A stretch of DNA of 64,000 nt from Rutidosis leptorrhynchoides (GCF_046630445.1 NC_092333.1:4956501-5020500); one strand, 5' to 3'; positions 1 to 11,674 are shown, numbered from the stretch's first letter. Program-made: numbers and translations. Notes: generated from the letters alone by a model not told the origin.

Positions 1-1004
1 TTTTGCCTCCATGCGATCGCATGGATTTATAGGCTTGTGGCCATGCGATCGCATGGCCTCAGATTCCAGCTCACAAATTTTTGTTTTCTTGTTTGTCGAC
101 ATAATATTAAATTAATATAAATATAATATATATAATTTATACAATTAATTATATATTATATTAAATTCACGTGCATAGTTGACTTGTAATTTTTGTTCTG
201 ATAAGTCGTACGTCATCACTCGACTTATGTCCCGGTTCCGATTTTTCGAATGTCCTTTCGTACCTTTAGAACACTTGCATTTTACGTTTCGTGTCACGTA
301 CCTTTGTCAAAATATAGCCTTAAATTATTCATAAACTATACCACTCATAGTATAACTTAAACTTTCAAATGTTTTGGTCATTTACTTCTATAAATCATCG
401 TCTCGCTATTTGTTAATATATATATAATATATACATTTTCATTTTGAAATAGTATTTTACTGTAGCAATTCACTGTAGCAAATAGTGATTTTCGAAAACA
501 CTGTAGCATTTTGAGTAATGTGGCAATTTGAAAACACTGTAGCAAATTAGTGTTTAACTGGTTCATCTTAAATACTTTAGTTAACTTATCTAAATATCAA
601 TTGAATCAATAAACGAATGTTACTATCGTTTATTATATATATGTATATATCTTTTTAATATACATAAATCAGTTTTTAAATACACATTGGAAGTTATTTA
701 TAAATAAATTTTAATAATAAATATTTCAACTTATCATATACATTCAAATAGATATTTAAACCAATAAGTTTAATGTACGGTATCATACAATTAATACATT
801 GTTACCTTTTCATGTTATAGTATATATGTATCTATTTACATATAATTGTTCGCGAATCGTCGAAAACAACCGAAGGGTATTTACATATATAAAAGTAATT
901 CAAAAATTTTGAGATTCAGTTTTACAGACTTTGCTTATCGTGTCGGAAATGTTAATCATACAAAGATTAAGTTTAAATTTAGTCGAAATTTTTGGGTCAT
1001 CACA
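1..1004 (-). mobile_element. Element A: 3' LTR (partial, runs off window start)
   Basis: Read on the minus strand, this LTR starts at 1004 with TGTGATGACCC, directly after a polypurine tract (1005-1019), so it is a 3' LTR. Positions 455-1004 repeat almost base for base at 3184-3753. The same 5' LTR block (TTTGCTTATCGTG..., the CGAACAATT area) recurs in plus orientation at 37261 onward. CACTGTAGCA motifs lie at 460-545 and a paired palindrome module at 9-56. The TATA box and R-U5 parts would lie before position 1. Confidence 0.8.
9..56 (-). promoter_or_regulatory. Paired 16-bp palindrome module, copy 1
   Basis: CCATGCGATCGCATGG occurs at 9-24 and 41-56, 32 bp start to start, with a 16-nt spacer unlike the spacers of other copies. 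GTCGAC lies at 95-100, upstream in the LTR direction. Its place in the U3 of an LTR suggests a promoter-proximal element; the function is inferred. Confidence 0.7.
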
Positions 1005-1019
1005 GTACCTACCCGTTAA
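1005..1019 (-). other. Polypurine tract of element A
   Basis: The minus strand reads TTAACGGGTAGGTAC directly before the LTR start TGTGATGACCC. The same arrangement with a near-identical purine run stands before the 3' LTR of element B (5295-5310). This fits the plus-strand primer site of an LTR retrotransposon. Confidence 0.7.
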
Positions 1020-3183
1020 AGAAATTTCGTCCCGAAATTTGAGTGAGGTCGTCATGGCTAACAATAAAAATGTTTTCATGACGAATATGAGTTGATAAAT
1101 AGAATTTTATTACCGTTGAGTAATATGGATAAAACAATCCAATTACTCGAAGCGTATAAGAGAAGTTATCGTAATAGAGTGAAATGGAGAATAGAGACGC
1201 GTCTTATCTCTTGACGTAGTAACGATTGATTTCCGGAATTTAAGGAATAGAAAATCTTCATTATCTAAATAAGATTTGATTCTTCGGGAATTAAGGAAAT
1301 TATGATTTCCTTTGATTAAATGTGTAATCTACCTCGATTGCTATGTCTGATATTTCGTTATAAATTGACCTCTTCCGTTTCATTTATTTTCACCACTCCT
1401 ACTTTCTTTCCCAATTAATACATTCAAAAGATTGTGAAAATGCTTAATCCAGTTCTGGTTCTTGACCTAATATTTACGTTTGCCACACTCATCCTTCTTT
1501 TCCAGCTCCCACCAGAAGAATCTGTTTATTTCTATTATGCTCTAGGGATAGTTGTATTTATCATTCTCCTGTGTCTTTATATTGCTATACGCATTGATAT
1601 ACACGGTTTGTAAATTTATGTGTTTTTATCTGGCTTTTATTTTCCATTATATTTCGGAGCTTCATGCTTTCGTTTTCTCTTCCCGACCTTAAGTCAAGCG
1701 GATACTGGTCCAGAATTCGTAGCTATACATTTCAGAATGAACATAGTTAATGTTCTAAGAAGGTAATCGTAATGGCACGATCTTGATTTGTCAAATTACA
1801 AGAATATCCAGAAAAGACCGAATCATCAAGAAAATATTTTCTTGATATGTTTAGAGGTTAAATAGAATAAAAGAGTTATGTAACATGGTTCATTATGAGG
1901 GTGGGATCTGTGAACCTTTATCACGTTCCATTAGAAACTCAGCATGACTTACTGTAATATAATCACGTTGATCAAGTGTCATTATATTATACTAATTCAT
2001 GCTTCAGTTCCCAACACTACTTCAAAACATTCAAATTTTAAACTTTAAGGTTTCAGAATTTAAAAACTAAAATAGTTTCTTTTATGATGTAATACAGATA
2101 GCGCGAAGAGATGAATGATTTCAGATAAGAATGCTTATGAAAATATCTTCAGAAATATCGAGGATATTTATAATAAAAGATACGATGATATCTTAGAATT
2201 TCTAATATCGAAGAATGATGAAGAAGATTTGTTCGTAACGGATTTTGAGTTAGTAGCAAGGTATTCGTTAATGACTTCAGCAGATACTGAATCATTTGTA
2301 TTCTTTGAAGGCAGATTTAGTCTTTGTGATTTATCCACAGCCCTCCTTCATACTTTGCTCAATCTGTTTTCTAGTTTCAAACCTTCTCTTTTTCTCAGCT
2401 TTACCACCATACTATTCATTATCATCAAACTTTTGACTGTTAAGGTCGTTTACAGTTTTTGCTGCTTCAGCAGCATTGTTCCAATTTCAGAGAACTAGTT
2501 TCATAGTTTGGGGTGTTTTTCGGAAACTTCACATTCGAAGTATGTAATTTGAGGAGGTAGACGTTATATGTACACATATAACTGTTGGCGTAGACGTGCT
2601 GCAAGATTTCAAAATGCTGATTGCAAATTCCCGATAGTTGGAACGGCAACTATTGTTACAAGATGTGGATGAGTACATGATAGGGTTTCAATGTATATAT
2701 AGTGATTTCCGGAGAGATTTAAATAGCAGAGTGACGGAGTCGCTGGTACATTTACGGCTAATATGGTGGAACATAAAAGGTTCCCCAGTAACAAAAACGT
2801 ATATGCCAAAGTTATAAGTCTGAAAGGTCGTCGTTGACTAGTTGAATGGGTGATAATACTGGATACTTTTAAAAAGGAATTGCAAGGTTATTTTCAGTAA
2901 TAATAATGCCGAAGGATTTATCACAGATACGTGTTAAAGTTTTACTTAGGTTTCGAGAGCTTTCCAGATATATGATTATAAGTACAAATCTTTCTTCTCG
3001 TAGATATCGTGTAGTTGGTTTGTCTTCTCGTTTGTTCATTAGTTGAAGTGTTTCCAAGAATTTCGATGGGTTTGAACGCAAAATGTAATCATATGATGTT
3101 CTAGTACTGTTCTGAATTCAAAGCATGGTTTTCGAAGCATGGTTTTGAAAGATGTAGGAATCTAAGAGTGATGTTTTTCAAAT
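1020..3183 (-). mobile_element. Interior remnant of element A, no intact coding
   Basis: This stretch lies between the two LTR copies of element A. I see no gag, protease, reverse transcriptase or integrase motif on either strand. Short reading frames (for example 2115-2498 plus) have no recognisable protein features. The position beside the polypurine tract suggests the 3' untranslated end of the interior; gag-pol and the PBS have been deleted. Confidence 0.5.
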
Positions 3184-3753
3184 TTTACTGTAGCAATTCA
3201 CTGTAGCAAAGTCAAATTTCACTGTAGCAAATAGTGATTTTCAAAAACACTGTAGCATTTTGAGTAATGTGGCAATTTGAAAACACTGTAGCAAATTAGT
3301 GTTTAACTGGTTCATCTTAAACGCTTTAGTTAACTTATCTAAATATCAATTGAATCAATAAACGAATGTTACTATCGTTTATTATATATATGTATATATC
3401 TTTTTAATATGCATAAATCAGTTTTTAAATACACATTGGAAGTTATTTATAAATAAATTTTAATAATAAATATTTCAACTTATCATATACATTCAAATAG
3501 ATATTTAAACTAATAAGTTTAATGTACGGTATCAAACAATTAATACATTGTTACCTTTTCATGTTATAGTATATATGTATCTATTTACATATAATTGTTC
3601 GCGAATCGTCGAAAACAACCGAAGGGTATTTAAATATATAAAAGTAATTCAAAAATTTTGAGATTCAGTTTTACAGACTTTGCTTATCGTGTTGGAAATG
3701 TTAATCATACAAAGATTAAGTTTAAATTTAGTCGAAATTTCTGGGTCATCACA
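3184..3753 (-). mobile_element. Element A: truncated 5' LTR
   Basis: It is nearly identical to 455-1004 and in the same orientation, starting TGTGATGACCC at 3753. Only about 570 bp remain, after which the sequence joins interior DNA at about 3183. The outer side (3754) runs straight into the LTR of element B at a point matching 13252, so element A inserted into that LTR. Confidence 0.75.
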
Positions 3754-5294
3754 AAAAGTATTATTAATCATAAGTTTAATTAAAATGCTAATTAAATCAT
3801 AAGTATTTATTAAATGATATAATAAATATATCATAAGTTGTAAATAATATTAATTACTTTTTTTATCATAAGTAATTAAATGATAATGAAATCCATTATT
3901 TATATCATAAGTTTAATTATTAGTCAAAAGTTTTAAATCAAAAGTTCATCGGGTCGTATCCTGAGCCCCGGGTGTCGGTTTTCGGCGAGCCTTACATATA
4001 TCTCCGCCTAATCAAACCACCTGACACTTTGGTATACTTAATAACACACCATGAATAGTCCACAAGTCATGATATACAGCCAATACACTACTTGGAACTT
4101 CAATTCAATCAAAAACGTGTTTTAGACGTAACGGGTGATTCGTGGCTCGGATTGAGATGACCCGAACATGAAAGTTCGTCCCACCATCAGTCCTAACACA
4201 CTAACACACCCTAAAGTCACAAAATATGGTCACAAAGTCGGACCAAACCTGGTTCATACCAAAATCACATTTCAATCTTAACAAAACACCAATTTGATCA
4301 TATCTAGGGCTCCGGGAATCGAAACGACATGAATCCGGAGTCTAAAATTAATGTCTTGATGAGAGAAACTCATCTAGATACTTTATTTTAACTTTTATAT
4401 CAGTCACAATAGCAGAAACACACGAAAAAGCTGCTGTCCCAATTATATCAAACCGAAAACATATGTTTACGAGTAATTCTATGCATACAAACACCATTAC
4501 AACAACAAGTAATCATCATACTACTAATAAATCATCAAAATACAGAAAATTAATGAAAAATTAAAAGTTCTAGGGTTAGGGTTTATACCCTAATCAAGAA
4601 ACAATTAGTATAATCGCGTAGAGAACGGAACGAGGAACACGTTTATGCTATTCAATCCTTGATCCAAGCTAGAAAATTGATGAAGAATGGTGGTGTTTGG
4701 TGTTGGTGCCGTCGTCAAAAGGAAGAGGGAGGAGGAATAGGAGAGCAAAACAAATATTAGGTTTAGATTAAATGGGAAGTGATAAATTAAAATGCCAAAA
4801 AAAAAATGGGGAGTATTACTCCCTCCCCCTTGGAATTTTGGCCGAATGGGGGTGTGTGGAGTGGGCCCCACTAGTCCAAGTTGCTAAGTGATTATTTCCT
4901 GATGGCCCGAAAGCCCGAACGAGTCCCGAAACGCGAAAACGCACTTACGCGATTAAAAATCCGGAGAGATAACAAACGCGCGACGAAAAATAAATATAAA
5001 TAATATATATAATTATATGATCTTAAAATATCATATTTAAAATAATTAGGATTTAAATATCCCAAAAACGCGACCGTTGGTTTAAAAACCGAAAAGATTC
5101 GCCGGATAGAAATCCGCGACACGTAGAAACGTATAAATTAAAATATGAATACAATTATTCACATAACATTTAATAATTAATATATGATTATTAATATAAT
5201 AATATAGGTCATAGAAATGATGTAGCACAAATAACAGTTAACGGTCGTTAAATAATTAACGGTAAAAGATAACGAAAAAAGTAGGGTCGTGACA
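3754..5294 (-). mobile_element. Element B: 3' LTR (partial)
   Basis: The minus-strand LTR starts TGTCACGACCC at 5294, right after the polypurine tract at 5295-5310. Positions 3754-4262 match 13252-13690 of the 5' LTR. The distal part of the LTR is displaced beyond the window start by the nested element A. Confidence 0.75.
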
Positions 5295-5310
5295 GTACCT
5301 TCCCGTTACG
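5295..5310 (-). other. Polypurine tract of element B
   Basis: The minus strand reads CCGTAACGGGAAGGTAC up to the LTR start at 5294. It lies just beyond the pol stop codon at 5329-5331, the usual order in a gypsy element. Confidence 0.65.
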
Positions 5311-5328
5311 GAAATTTCGTCCAGAAAT

Positions 5329-6184
5329 TTAAGCAGGTGCAGGGGTTGACTTAGCATCTGAGAACAAATGCGGGTACTTTTGCTTCATCTGATCTTCATG
5401 CTCCCAAGTGAACTCGGGACCACGTCTGGCGTTCCATCTAACCCGGACAATAGGAATTCGGCTCTGCTTAAGAGTCTTAACTTCTCGATCCATAATTTCA
5501 ATAGGTTCCTCAATAAAGTGTAGTTGCTTATCAAAATGAAGTTATTCCAGAGGAATAGTCTTATCGGCCTCGGCCAAACACTTCTTTAAATTCGATACAT
5601 GAAAAACATCGTGAACAGCACTGAGTTCTTGTGGCAATTTCAAACGATATGCCGCCGATTCAACTCTCTCAATAATCTCAAACGGTCCAACCAAACGAGG
5701 ACTTAGATTTCCCCTTTTACCAAAACGGATCACACCCTTCCAAGGTGAAACCTTTAACATAACACGATCACCAACTTGAAATTCCACATCTTTCCTTCCC
5801 ATATCGGCATAACTCTTTTGCCGACTTCTAGCGGTTCTCAACCTTTCCTTAATTTGTACAATCTTCTCGCTAGTCTCGTGACTAATTTCTGGACCTGTGA
5901 GTTGAGCATCCCCAACCTCATTCCAACAGACAGGAGACCTACACTTCCTACCGTACAGAGCTTCAAACGGTGCGGCTTGAATACTTGCGTGATAACTGTT
6001 GTTATAAGAAAACTCAGCTAGCGGAAAATATTTATCCCACCCATTACCAAAATCGATAACACACACTCGTAACATATCTTCCAATGTCTGAATGGTCCTT
6101 TCACTCTGACCATCTGTTTGAGGATGATAAGCGGTGCTCATATCTAACCTAGTTCCCAAGGCTTCCTGTAAAGATCGCCAAAAC
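5329..6184 (-). pseudogene. Element B pol, 3' part: integrase core end and chromodomain-like tail
   Basis: This is the C-terminal part of the gypsy polyprotein, cut from the rest by Cassandra. It begins at [20 protein letters not shown] and carries the integrase catalytic glutamate in GQSERTIQ, then the GPFEIIERV region of the integrase C-terminus. An in-frame stop at 5542-5544 splits off a tail ending near 5329 that contains EEPIEIMDREVK and RVRWNARRGPEFTWE, which looks like the chromodomain of Tekay/Del-type chromoviruses. Removing Cassandra plus one target-site copy (644 bp) puts it exactly in frame with the upstream part. The element cannot make integrase. Confidence 0.85.
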
Positions 6185-6462
6185 TGTAACACCCTAGGCA
6201 AATCCCACATCGCCCACGAACATGAGTGATCATGGGATTATAAGATAATACTCACGCTTAAATGACACAACGCGTTTTGGGATCACAGGCTGAGTAGAAG
6301 TGCGAGTACGTTGTGGTTAAGCGTGCTCGGGCGAGAGCACTACCAGGATGGGTGACCTCCTGGGAATGGGAAAGTGCTTCTCGTGTGTGGTCGCCAAGAA
6401 AAAGCCGTGCGCCTGCGGGCAAAGCGGACAATATTGTGGTCATGTTAAGCTGGGGTGTTACA
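6185..6462 (+). repeat. Cassandra 5' LTR
   Basis: A 278-bp terminal repeat with inverted ends TGTAACACCC/GGGTGTTACA. It includes the 5S rRNA-like block at 6315-6366. Confidence 0.93.
6315..6366 (+). promoter_or_regulatory. 5S rRNA-like internal pol III promoter in Cassandra LTR
   Basis: GGTTAAGCGTGCTCGGGCGA matches the A-box region of plant 5S rRNA, and GGATGGGTGACCTCCTGGGA matches its intermediate element and C-box. The 5' half of a 5S gene is not recognisable, so this is not a functional ribosomal gene. The same block recurs at 6676-6727 in the second LTR. Confidence 0.9.
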
Positions 6463-6545
6463 GAATGGTATCAGAGCCACTCATGTGCCGTTGGGGGTGG
6501 TGGGGCAAACCTCATCGAGGACGATGAGTCCCTAAGGGGGGTGAA

Positions 6546-6823
6546 TGTAACACCCTAGGCAAATCCCACATCGCCAACGAACATGAGTGATCATGGGATT
6601 ATAAGATAATACTCACGCTTAAATGACACAACGCGTTTTGGGATCACAGGCTGAGTAGAAGTGCGAGTACGTTGTGGTTAAGCGTGCTCGGGCGAGAGCA
6701 CTACCAGGATGGGTGACCTCCTGGGAATGGGAAAGTGCTTCTCGTGTGTGGTCGCCAAGAAAAAGCCGTGCGCCTGCGGGCAAAGCGGACAATATTGTGG
6801 TCATGTTAAGCTGGGGTGTTACA
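6546..6823 (+). repeat. Cassandra 3' LTR
   Basis: Second 278-bp terminal repeat, differing from the first by one base that I can see. It is preceded by the purine run AAGGGGGGTGAA and followed by the target duplication AAAAC. Confidence 0.93.
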
Positions 6824-6828
6824 AAAAC

Positions 6829-9353
6829 CTCGATACAAATCGACTGTCTCAGTCTGAAATAATGGATACAGGAACACCATGCCTAGAAACAATCTCCTTC
6901 AAGTACAAACGTGTGAGCTTCTCCATTGAATCTGTTTCCCTAATCGGCAAAAAGTGAGCCGACTTAGTGAGTCGATCTACAATCACCCAAATAGTGTCAT
7001 AGCCACCCGCAACTCTCGGTAACTTAGTAATAAAATCCATTGTAATTCCTTCCCACTTCCACTTGGGAATCTCGGGTTGTACCAACAGTCCAGACGGTTT
7101 TTGATGTTCAGCTTTAACCTTAGCACAGGTCAAACACTTAGCCACATACGTAGCCACATCACCTTTCAAATTAGGCCACCAATACAGCTCCTTAAGATCA
7201 TGATACATCTTTCCTGAACCAGGATGAATAGAGTACCTAGACTTATGAGCCTCATCCAAAATAAGTTGTCGCAGTTCACCAAACTTCGGAACCCAAAGAC
7301 GTCCTGCAAAGTACCTAGTACCATCTGCTCGAATCTCAAATTTCTTAGCCATACCTCTTACGTTCTCTTTCACAAAATTCTCTTCCTTTAAGGCTTCTTG
7401 TTCTGACTCAAGGATCTGCCTTGCGAGGTTTGTTCTAATTGTCATATTCAAGGCTCTAACCCTGCGAGATTCAGCCCTTTCTTTACGACTCAATGCATCC
7501 GCCACCACATTGGCCTTACCCGGATGATACAAAAGTTCACAATCGTAATCATTCAACGTCTCAATCCATCTTTGTTGTCTCATGTTCAACTGTTTCTGAT
7601 CGAGGATATGTTGAAGACTTTTGTGATCTGTGTACACAGTACTCTTGACCCCATACAAATAATGTCTCCAAATCTTAAGCGCAAAAACATTGGCCCCCAA
7701 CTCTAAATCATGAGTTGTATAGTTCTGCTCGTGAATCTTCAACTGGCGTGACGCATACGCAATGACTTTCCTTCGCTGCATTAAAACACAGCCAAAGCCC
7801 TGACGCGAAGCATCACAATAAACAACAAAATCATCATTACCCTCAGGTAGTGACAATATCAGAGCGGTAGTCAACTTCTTCTTTAAAATCTGGAAAGCAG
7901 TCTCTTGTTCATCCTTCCACTCGTACTTCTTCCCTTTATGCGTTAAAGCAGTCAGAGGTTTTGCAATACGAGAGAAATCTTGAATGAACCTTCTATAGTA
8001 ACCTGCCAATCCTAGGAACTGACGAATCTGTTTCGGAGTTTCCCACCTTTCAATCGCCTCAATCTTAGCAAGATCAACTTGTATCCCTTGTTTACTAACA
8101 ATATGTCCAAGGAATTGAACTTCTCGTAACCAGAATGCACACTTAGAGAACTTAGCGTACAACTCTTCTTTTCTTAACAGATCAAGCACTATCTTCAAAT
8201 GTTCTTCGTGCTCTTCATCACTCTTCGAATAAATAAGGATGTCGTCGATGAACACAATAACGAACTTGTCCAGATAGGGTCTACACACACGGTTCATGAG
8301 GTCCATGAACACAGCAGGTGCATTCGTCAATTCGAACGGCATAACAAGAAACTCAAAGTGACCGTAACGGGTGCGAAAAGTAGTTTTCGAAACATCAGTT
8401 TCTTTAACACGCAACTGATGATAGCCGGAACGAAGATCGATTTTTGAATAAACATATGAACCCTGAAGCTGATCGAACAGATCATCAATTCTCGGAAGGG
8501 GATAACGGTTTTTAATAGTAAGCTTGTTCAACTCACGATAATCAATGCACAAATGAAAAGAACAATCCTTCTTCTTAACAAACAGAACAGGAGCTCCCCA
8601 AGGGGACGAACTAGGACGAATAAAACCTTTGTCCAACAACTCACGGAGTTGACTTGACAATTCTTGAAGTTCAGAAGGCGCAAGACGATAAGGAGCACGT
8701 GCTACAGGAGCAGCACCGGGAACAAGATCAATTTTTAATTCTACCGCGCGTTGCAGCGGAAGGCCAGGTAAATCTTCGAGAAATACCTCGGTAAAATCTC
8801 TAACAATGTGAACATCTCCAACACTCTTCGTTTCTTTATCGGAATCAACAACATGGGCTAGAATAGCATGACAGCCCTTGCGAAGATGTTTAAGAACCTT
8901 CAAACAGCTAATAAGATTTAACTGTCGGCATTTCTTATCTCCAAGAACCATCAGCGGCTCTCCAACCACATTAGTAATACGAATAGCTTTATCATAACAC
9001 ACAATCTCAGCACGATTCGCAGATAACCAATCCATCCCAATGACAATGCCAAAACTACCAAGTTCAATCGGTACCAAATCTATCTCAATATCTCTACCAG
9101 CTAAACTAATGTTACACTTACGATGCACAGTCTTAGCAGTGAGTACCTTACCATTAACTATTTCAACAACATACGTATTGTCTAAAGGAGTTAACGGTGT
9201 TTAGATTTTTGGACTTAATCTACTCGACACAAAACTCAAATCAGCCCCTGAATCAAATAGTACATAAACTGATAAATCGTTGACCGAGATCGTACCAGTA
9301 ACAAGTTTAGGATCTTCCTCAGCATCCCTGGCGTTAATGTTGAACGCTCTACC
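6829..9353 (-). pseudogene. Element B pol, 5' part: protease, reverse transcriptase, RNase H, integrase start
   Basis: The minus strand encodes, in order, an aspartic protease with VLFDSGAD, reverse transcriptase ([16 protein letters not shown] as the YxDD motif), RNase H (VVYCDAS), the integrase zinc site (HPG...WWPN...CLTC) and the integrase catalytic start ([12 protein letters not shown]). It is one frame with gag. Stops interrupt it at 9201-9203 (TAA) and 6849-6851 (TGA where CGA is expected in ISDRDSRF); between these, 6852-9128 is open. [10 protein letters not shown] has Glu where Gly is usual. The order RT-RNase H-integrase is diagnostic of Ty3/gypsy. Confidence 0.9.
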
Positions 9354-10421
9354 TCATGCAGTCTCTGCAGTCTTCTTGTTGGGACAGGCATCACGGAAAT
9401 GCCCCGGCTTCCCACACTCGTAACAAACTCTCGGATTACCACCATTATTCGACTTCCCATTACCATTACCATTACCACCTCTATTACCAGCATTATTACC
9501 ATTATTACAACCTGCGGCAGAAGTAGCAGAACCCGGCAGAAGCACCGTACAATCCTTGGCAATGTGTCCCTATTTGGAACACCTCTTGCAAGTCACGATA
9601 CAGAAACCATCATGAGCCTTGTAACAACGAGGACACACACGCTGACTGCGGTTATTCGAACCAGAAGTATCCTGCTTTTTCTGCTGACTCTAGTTTTGAT
9701 TGAGGTTATTATCCCACTTTCTCTTCCCATTATCAGCTTTCTTAACAGCCTCTTCACTGGGTTCGGTTACAGCAGCCTTGCTTCTTCTCAAGATCTTATC
9801 ATTCAACTTATGAGCCATAGACATTGCGGCCTCAATAGTTTGGGGCTCACTAGATTCAACTCCATGTTCAATTTTCTCGGACAACCCATTAATGTAAGCT
9901 TCAATCTTAAGATTCTCATCGGCATAAACATTAGGGCACAACAAAGTCAACTCAAAGAACCTCTGCTCGTAGGCATCTAATTCGGTTCCCTTTATTTTCA
10001 AGTTCTTAAGTTCAACCTCTAACTTCTTAAGCTCACGCCGGGGACGATAGCGGGTGATCATTCTTTCCTTCAAATTATTCCAAGTTAAACCATAAGCCAC
10101 ATCATTTCCCAAACTATTAACCAAGTTGTTCCACCAGGTCAATGCACTATCCTTCAAAGTGCGGCTAGCAAAACTAACCTTGTCCTCCTCTCGAACACGG
10201 CTAACCATGAAAATAGACTCGATTTTCTCGAACCAGCGGGTGAGTCCTATAGGTCCTTCCGTACCACTGAATTCCTGTGGACGACTTGCCATGAACGTTT
10301 TGTGGGAGCATCCCACCTGATTGTTGTTCGCATTAGCATTAGCATTCGCTGCCATAGCAGCAGCTATCCCTTCGGTAACCAGACGTTGGATACGGGCTTC
10401 GTTGGACTCTCTAAGAGGCAT
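9354..10421 (-). pseudogene. Element B gag (capsid and zinc knuckles), broken
   Basis: The likely start is the ATG at 10421 (MPLRESNEARIQ). The capsid region carries the retrotransposon gag signature GPIGLTRWFEKIE, SALTWWN and YEQRFFELTLLCP. In-frame stops are TAG 9690-9692 (CAG expected), TAG 9570-9572 inside the first zinc knuckle, and TGA 9354-9356 (CGA expected). The second knuckle CYECGKPGHFRDAC is intact. The sequence resembles the open gag at 62062, which keeps the same capsid motifs. Confidence 0.88.
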
Positions 10422-10445
10422 GATCTTCAAAACAGAATAACACAT

Positions 10446-10859
10446 CCATTAGTACTAAGAATAATACCAGTGTTATAAAGGAATAGATCGAACACGAAAA
10501 GATTAACCATTAAAATAATAGTCAGTAACCACTATGTGTAATAACATGACAGTTATGATTGTTATAGAAATAACCACCACATGCATACATATTTTATGAT
10601 AACATCATACAACATACATAGCACCTAACATACATGATCTACATTACGCATAATATAACATGCCAAGAGTCACAGCATCAGAAATAAAATGTGATAATGA
10701 TAATAGATGTCATAAAAATAACCATCCATACATAATGAAAAACATCCCATAACAAAACCTTAATAAAATCCTAGGCAAAACGCCGTACATAACCCAAAAA
10801 TGTATGTATGAAAGGACATTAAGTCTTATGAAATAAGTAATCAATCATGAATCATTATA
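10446..10859. other. Leader DNA of element B, no feature seen
   Basis: AT-rich non-coding stretch between gag and the upstream leader ORF. No motif recognised. Confidence 0.5.
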
Positions 10860-11260
10860 TCACATCTGCTTAGAGCGGGTGTGATAAGCTGGGCCAGCAT
10901 GAGTCTCAGCAGAAGGCTCATACTTCCGCAACTTTCCTTTCACTTCTTCCAACTCTAGAGCCTCGAACCTAGTGTCAACTTCACGGTTACGCTTACGATT
11001 CTCGAACCCAACATTGTTCTTGAAGCTAACAAACGAATCCATACTAGCTCGAATCTGGTCCATCATCTCGTTATGTGGTAAAGTACGCATACAATCACTA
11101 AGAGCATTAATACGCGTCACTTCATTGTAAGCCCTGTTCATATGAGTAAGGGTGGAAAAGTAGTAGTGAACAGGATCATCGATCTGGGGTTGACCAGCAC
11201 GGCGTCTGGCAGCAGCCGGAGGAACAGGAGCAGCAACTAGTTATCACTTGAAGTCGACAT
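10860..11260 (-). pseudogene. Extra leader ORF of element B, frameshifted
   Basis: A reading frame between the PBS and gag, sense with the element. The open part is 93 codons from 11141 to 10860. The same frame extends upstream (AAARRRAGQPQIDDPVHYYF) and an ATG at 11260 (MSTSSDN) joins it after a frameshift near 11238, giving about 131 residues. The protein is charged and probably helical, with no domain I recognise. Such extra ORFs before gag also occur in the element at 56824, but the proteins are unrelated by eye. Confidence 0.45.
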
Positions 11261-11441
11261 CTGCGAACAATAAAACCGCAAACCATATACCAAATAGGAA
11301 TAAATGCTAATGATAAAACTCATACGAAATGAAATGCATAATAATGCTATAGCAAAAGGGTCGGGCTGTAGACTAGACTCTAATGTACCCTAAGAACCAC
11401 GGGTTGACCACATAAAGACCGCCTAGTTTCCTATAACCAGA

Positions 11442-11453
11442 GCTCTGATACCA
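11442..11453 (-). other. Primer binding site of element B (tRNA-Met type)
   Basis: The minus strand reads TGGTATCAGAGC two bases after the LTR end (GATGGCCCC side, CCATCACA). This complements the 3' end of initiator tRNA-Met, the common primer of gypsy elements. Confidence 0.85.
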
Positions 11454-11506
11454 ACTGTGATGGCCCCGTCAAAACACTTAACGGCTCCGTCACTTGGTCC
11501 CACAAC

Positions 11507-11674
11507 TTGATCGAACTTAAATGAATTTAACAAATGACATTGCATTCTTTTATTTTAAAAGTTTCCCAAAAAGGGAAGCATACCAAAATATTGATCGAAC
11601 TTAAATGAATTTAACAGACGACATTGCATTCTTTTATTTCAAAAGTTTCCTAAAAAGGAAAGCATACCAAAATA
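11507..11674 (-). repeat. 84-bp tandem duplication in LTR
   Basis: The segment beginning TTGATCGAACTTAAATG occurs twice in a row (11507 and 11591) with a few differences. Confidence 0.8.

Larger units (their letters stand above)
6185..6823 (+). mobile_element. Cassandra TRIM retrotransposon, complete
   Basis: Two 278-bp direct repeats (6185-6462 and 6546-6823) start TGTAACACCC and end GGGTGTTACA; I see one difference (position 6214 against 6575). Between them are a tRNA-Met primer site (TGGTATCAGAGCC, 6466-6478) and a polypurine tract (6534-6545), with no coding capacity. Each LTR holds a 5S rRNA-like promoter region, the hallmark of the Cassandra family. AAAAC flanks it on both sides (6180-6184, 6824-6828) as a 5-bp target duplication. 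Near-identical LTRs indicate a recent insertion into the integrase region of element B. It depends on other elements for its enzymes. Confidence 0.95.

Noticed and set aside
2115..2498. 127-codon plus-strand ORF
   Set aside because: Lies antisense in the interior remnant of element A; no domain, no codon or context support.
6278..6400. 5S ribosomal RNA gene
   Set aside because: Only the internal promoter half matches 5S; it is part of the Cassandra LTR.
6313..6862. Repeated 60-80 codon ORFs in both orientations
   Set aside because: They read through the Cassandra LTR (5S-like DNA) and are not proteins.
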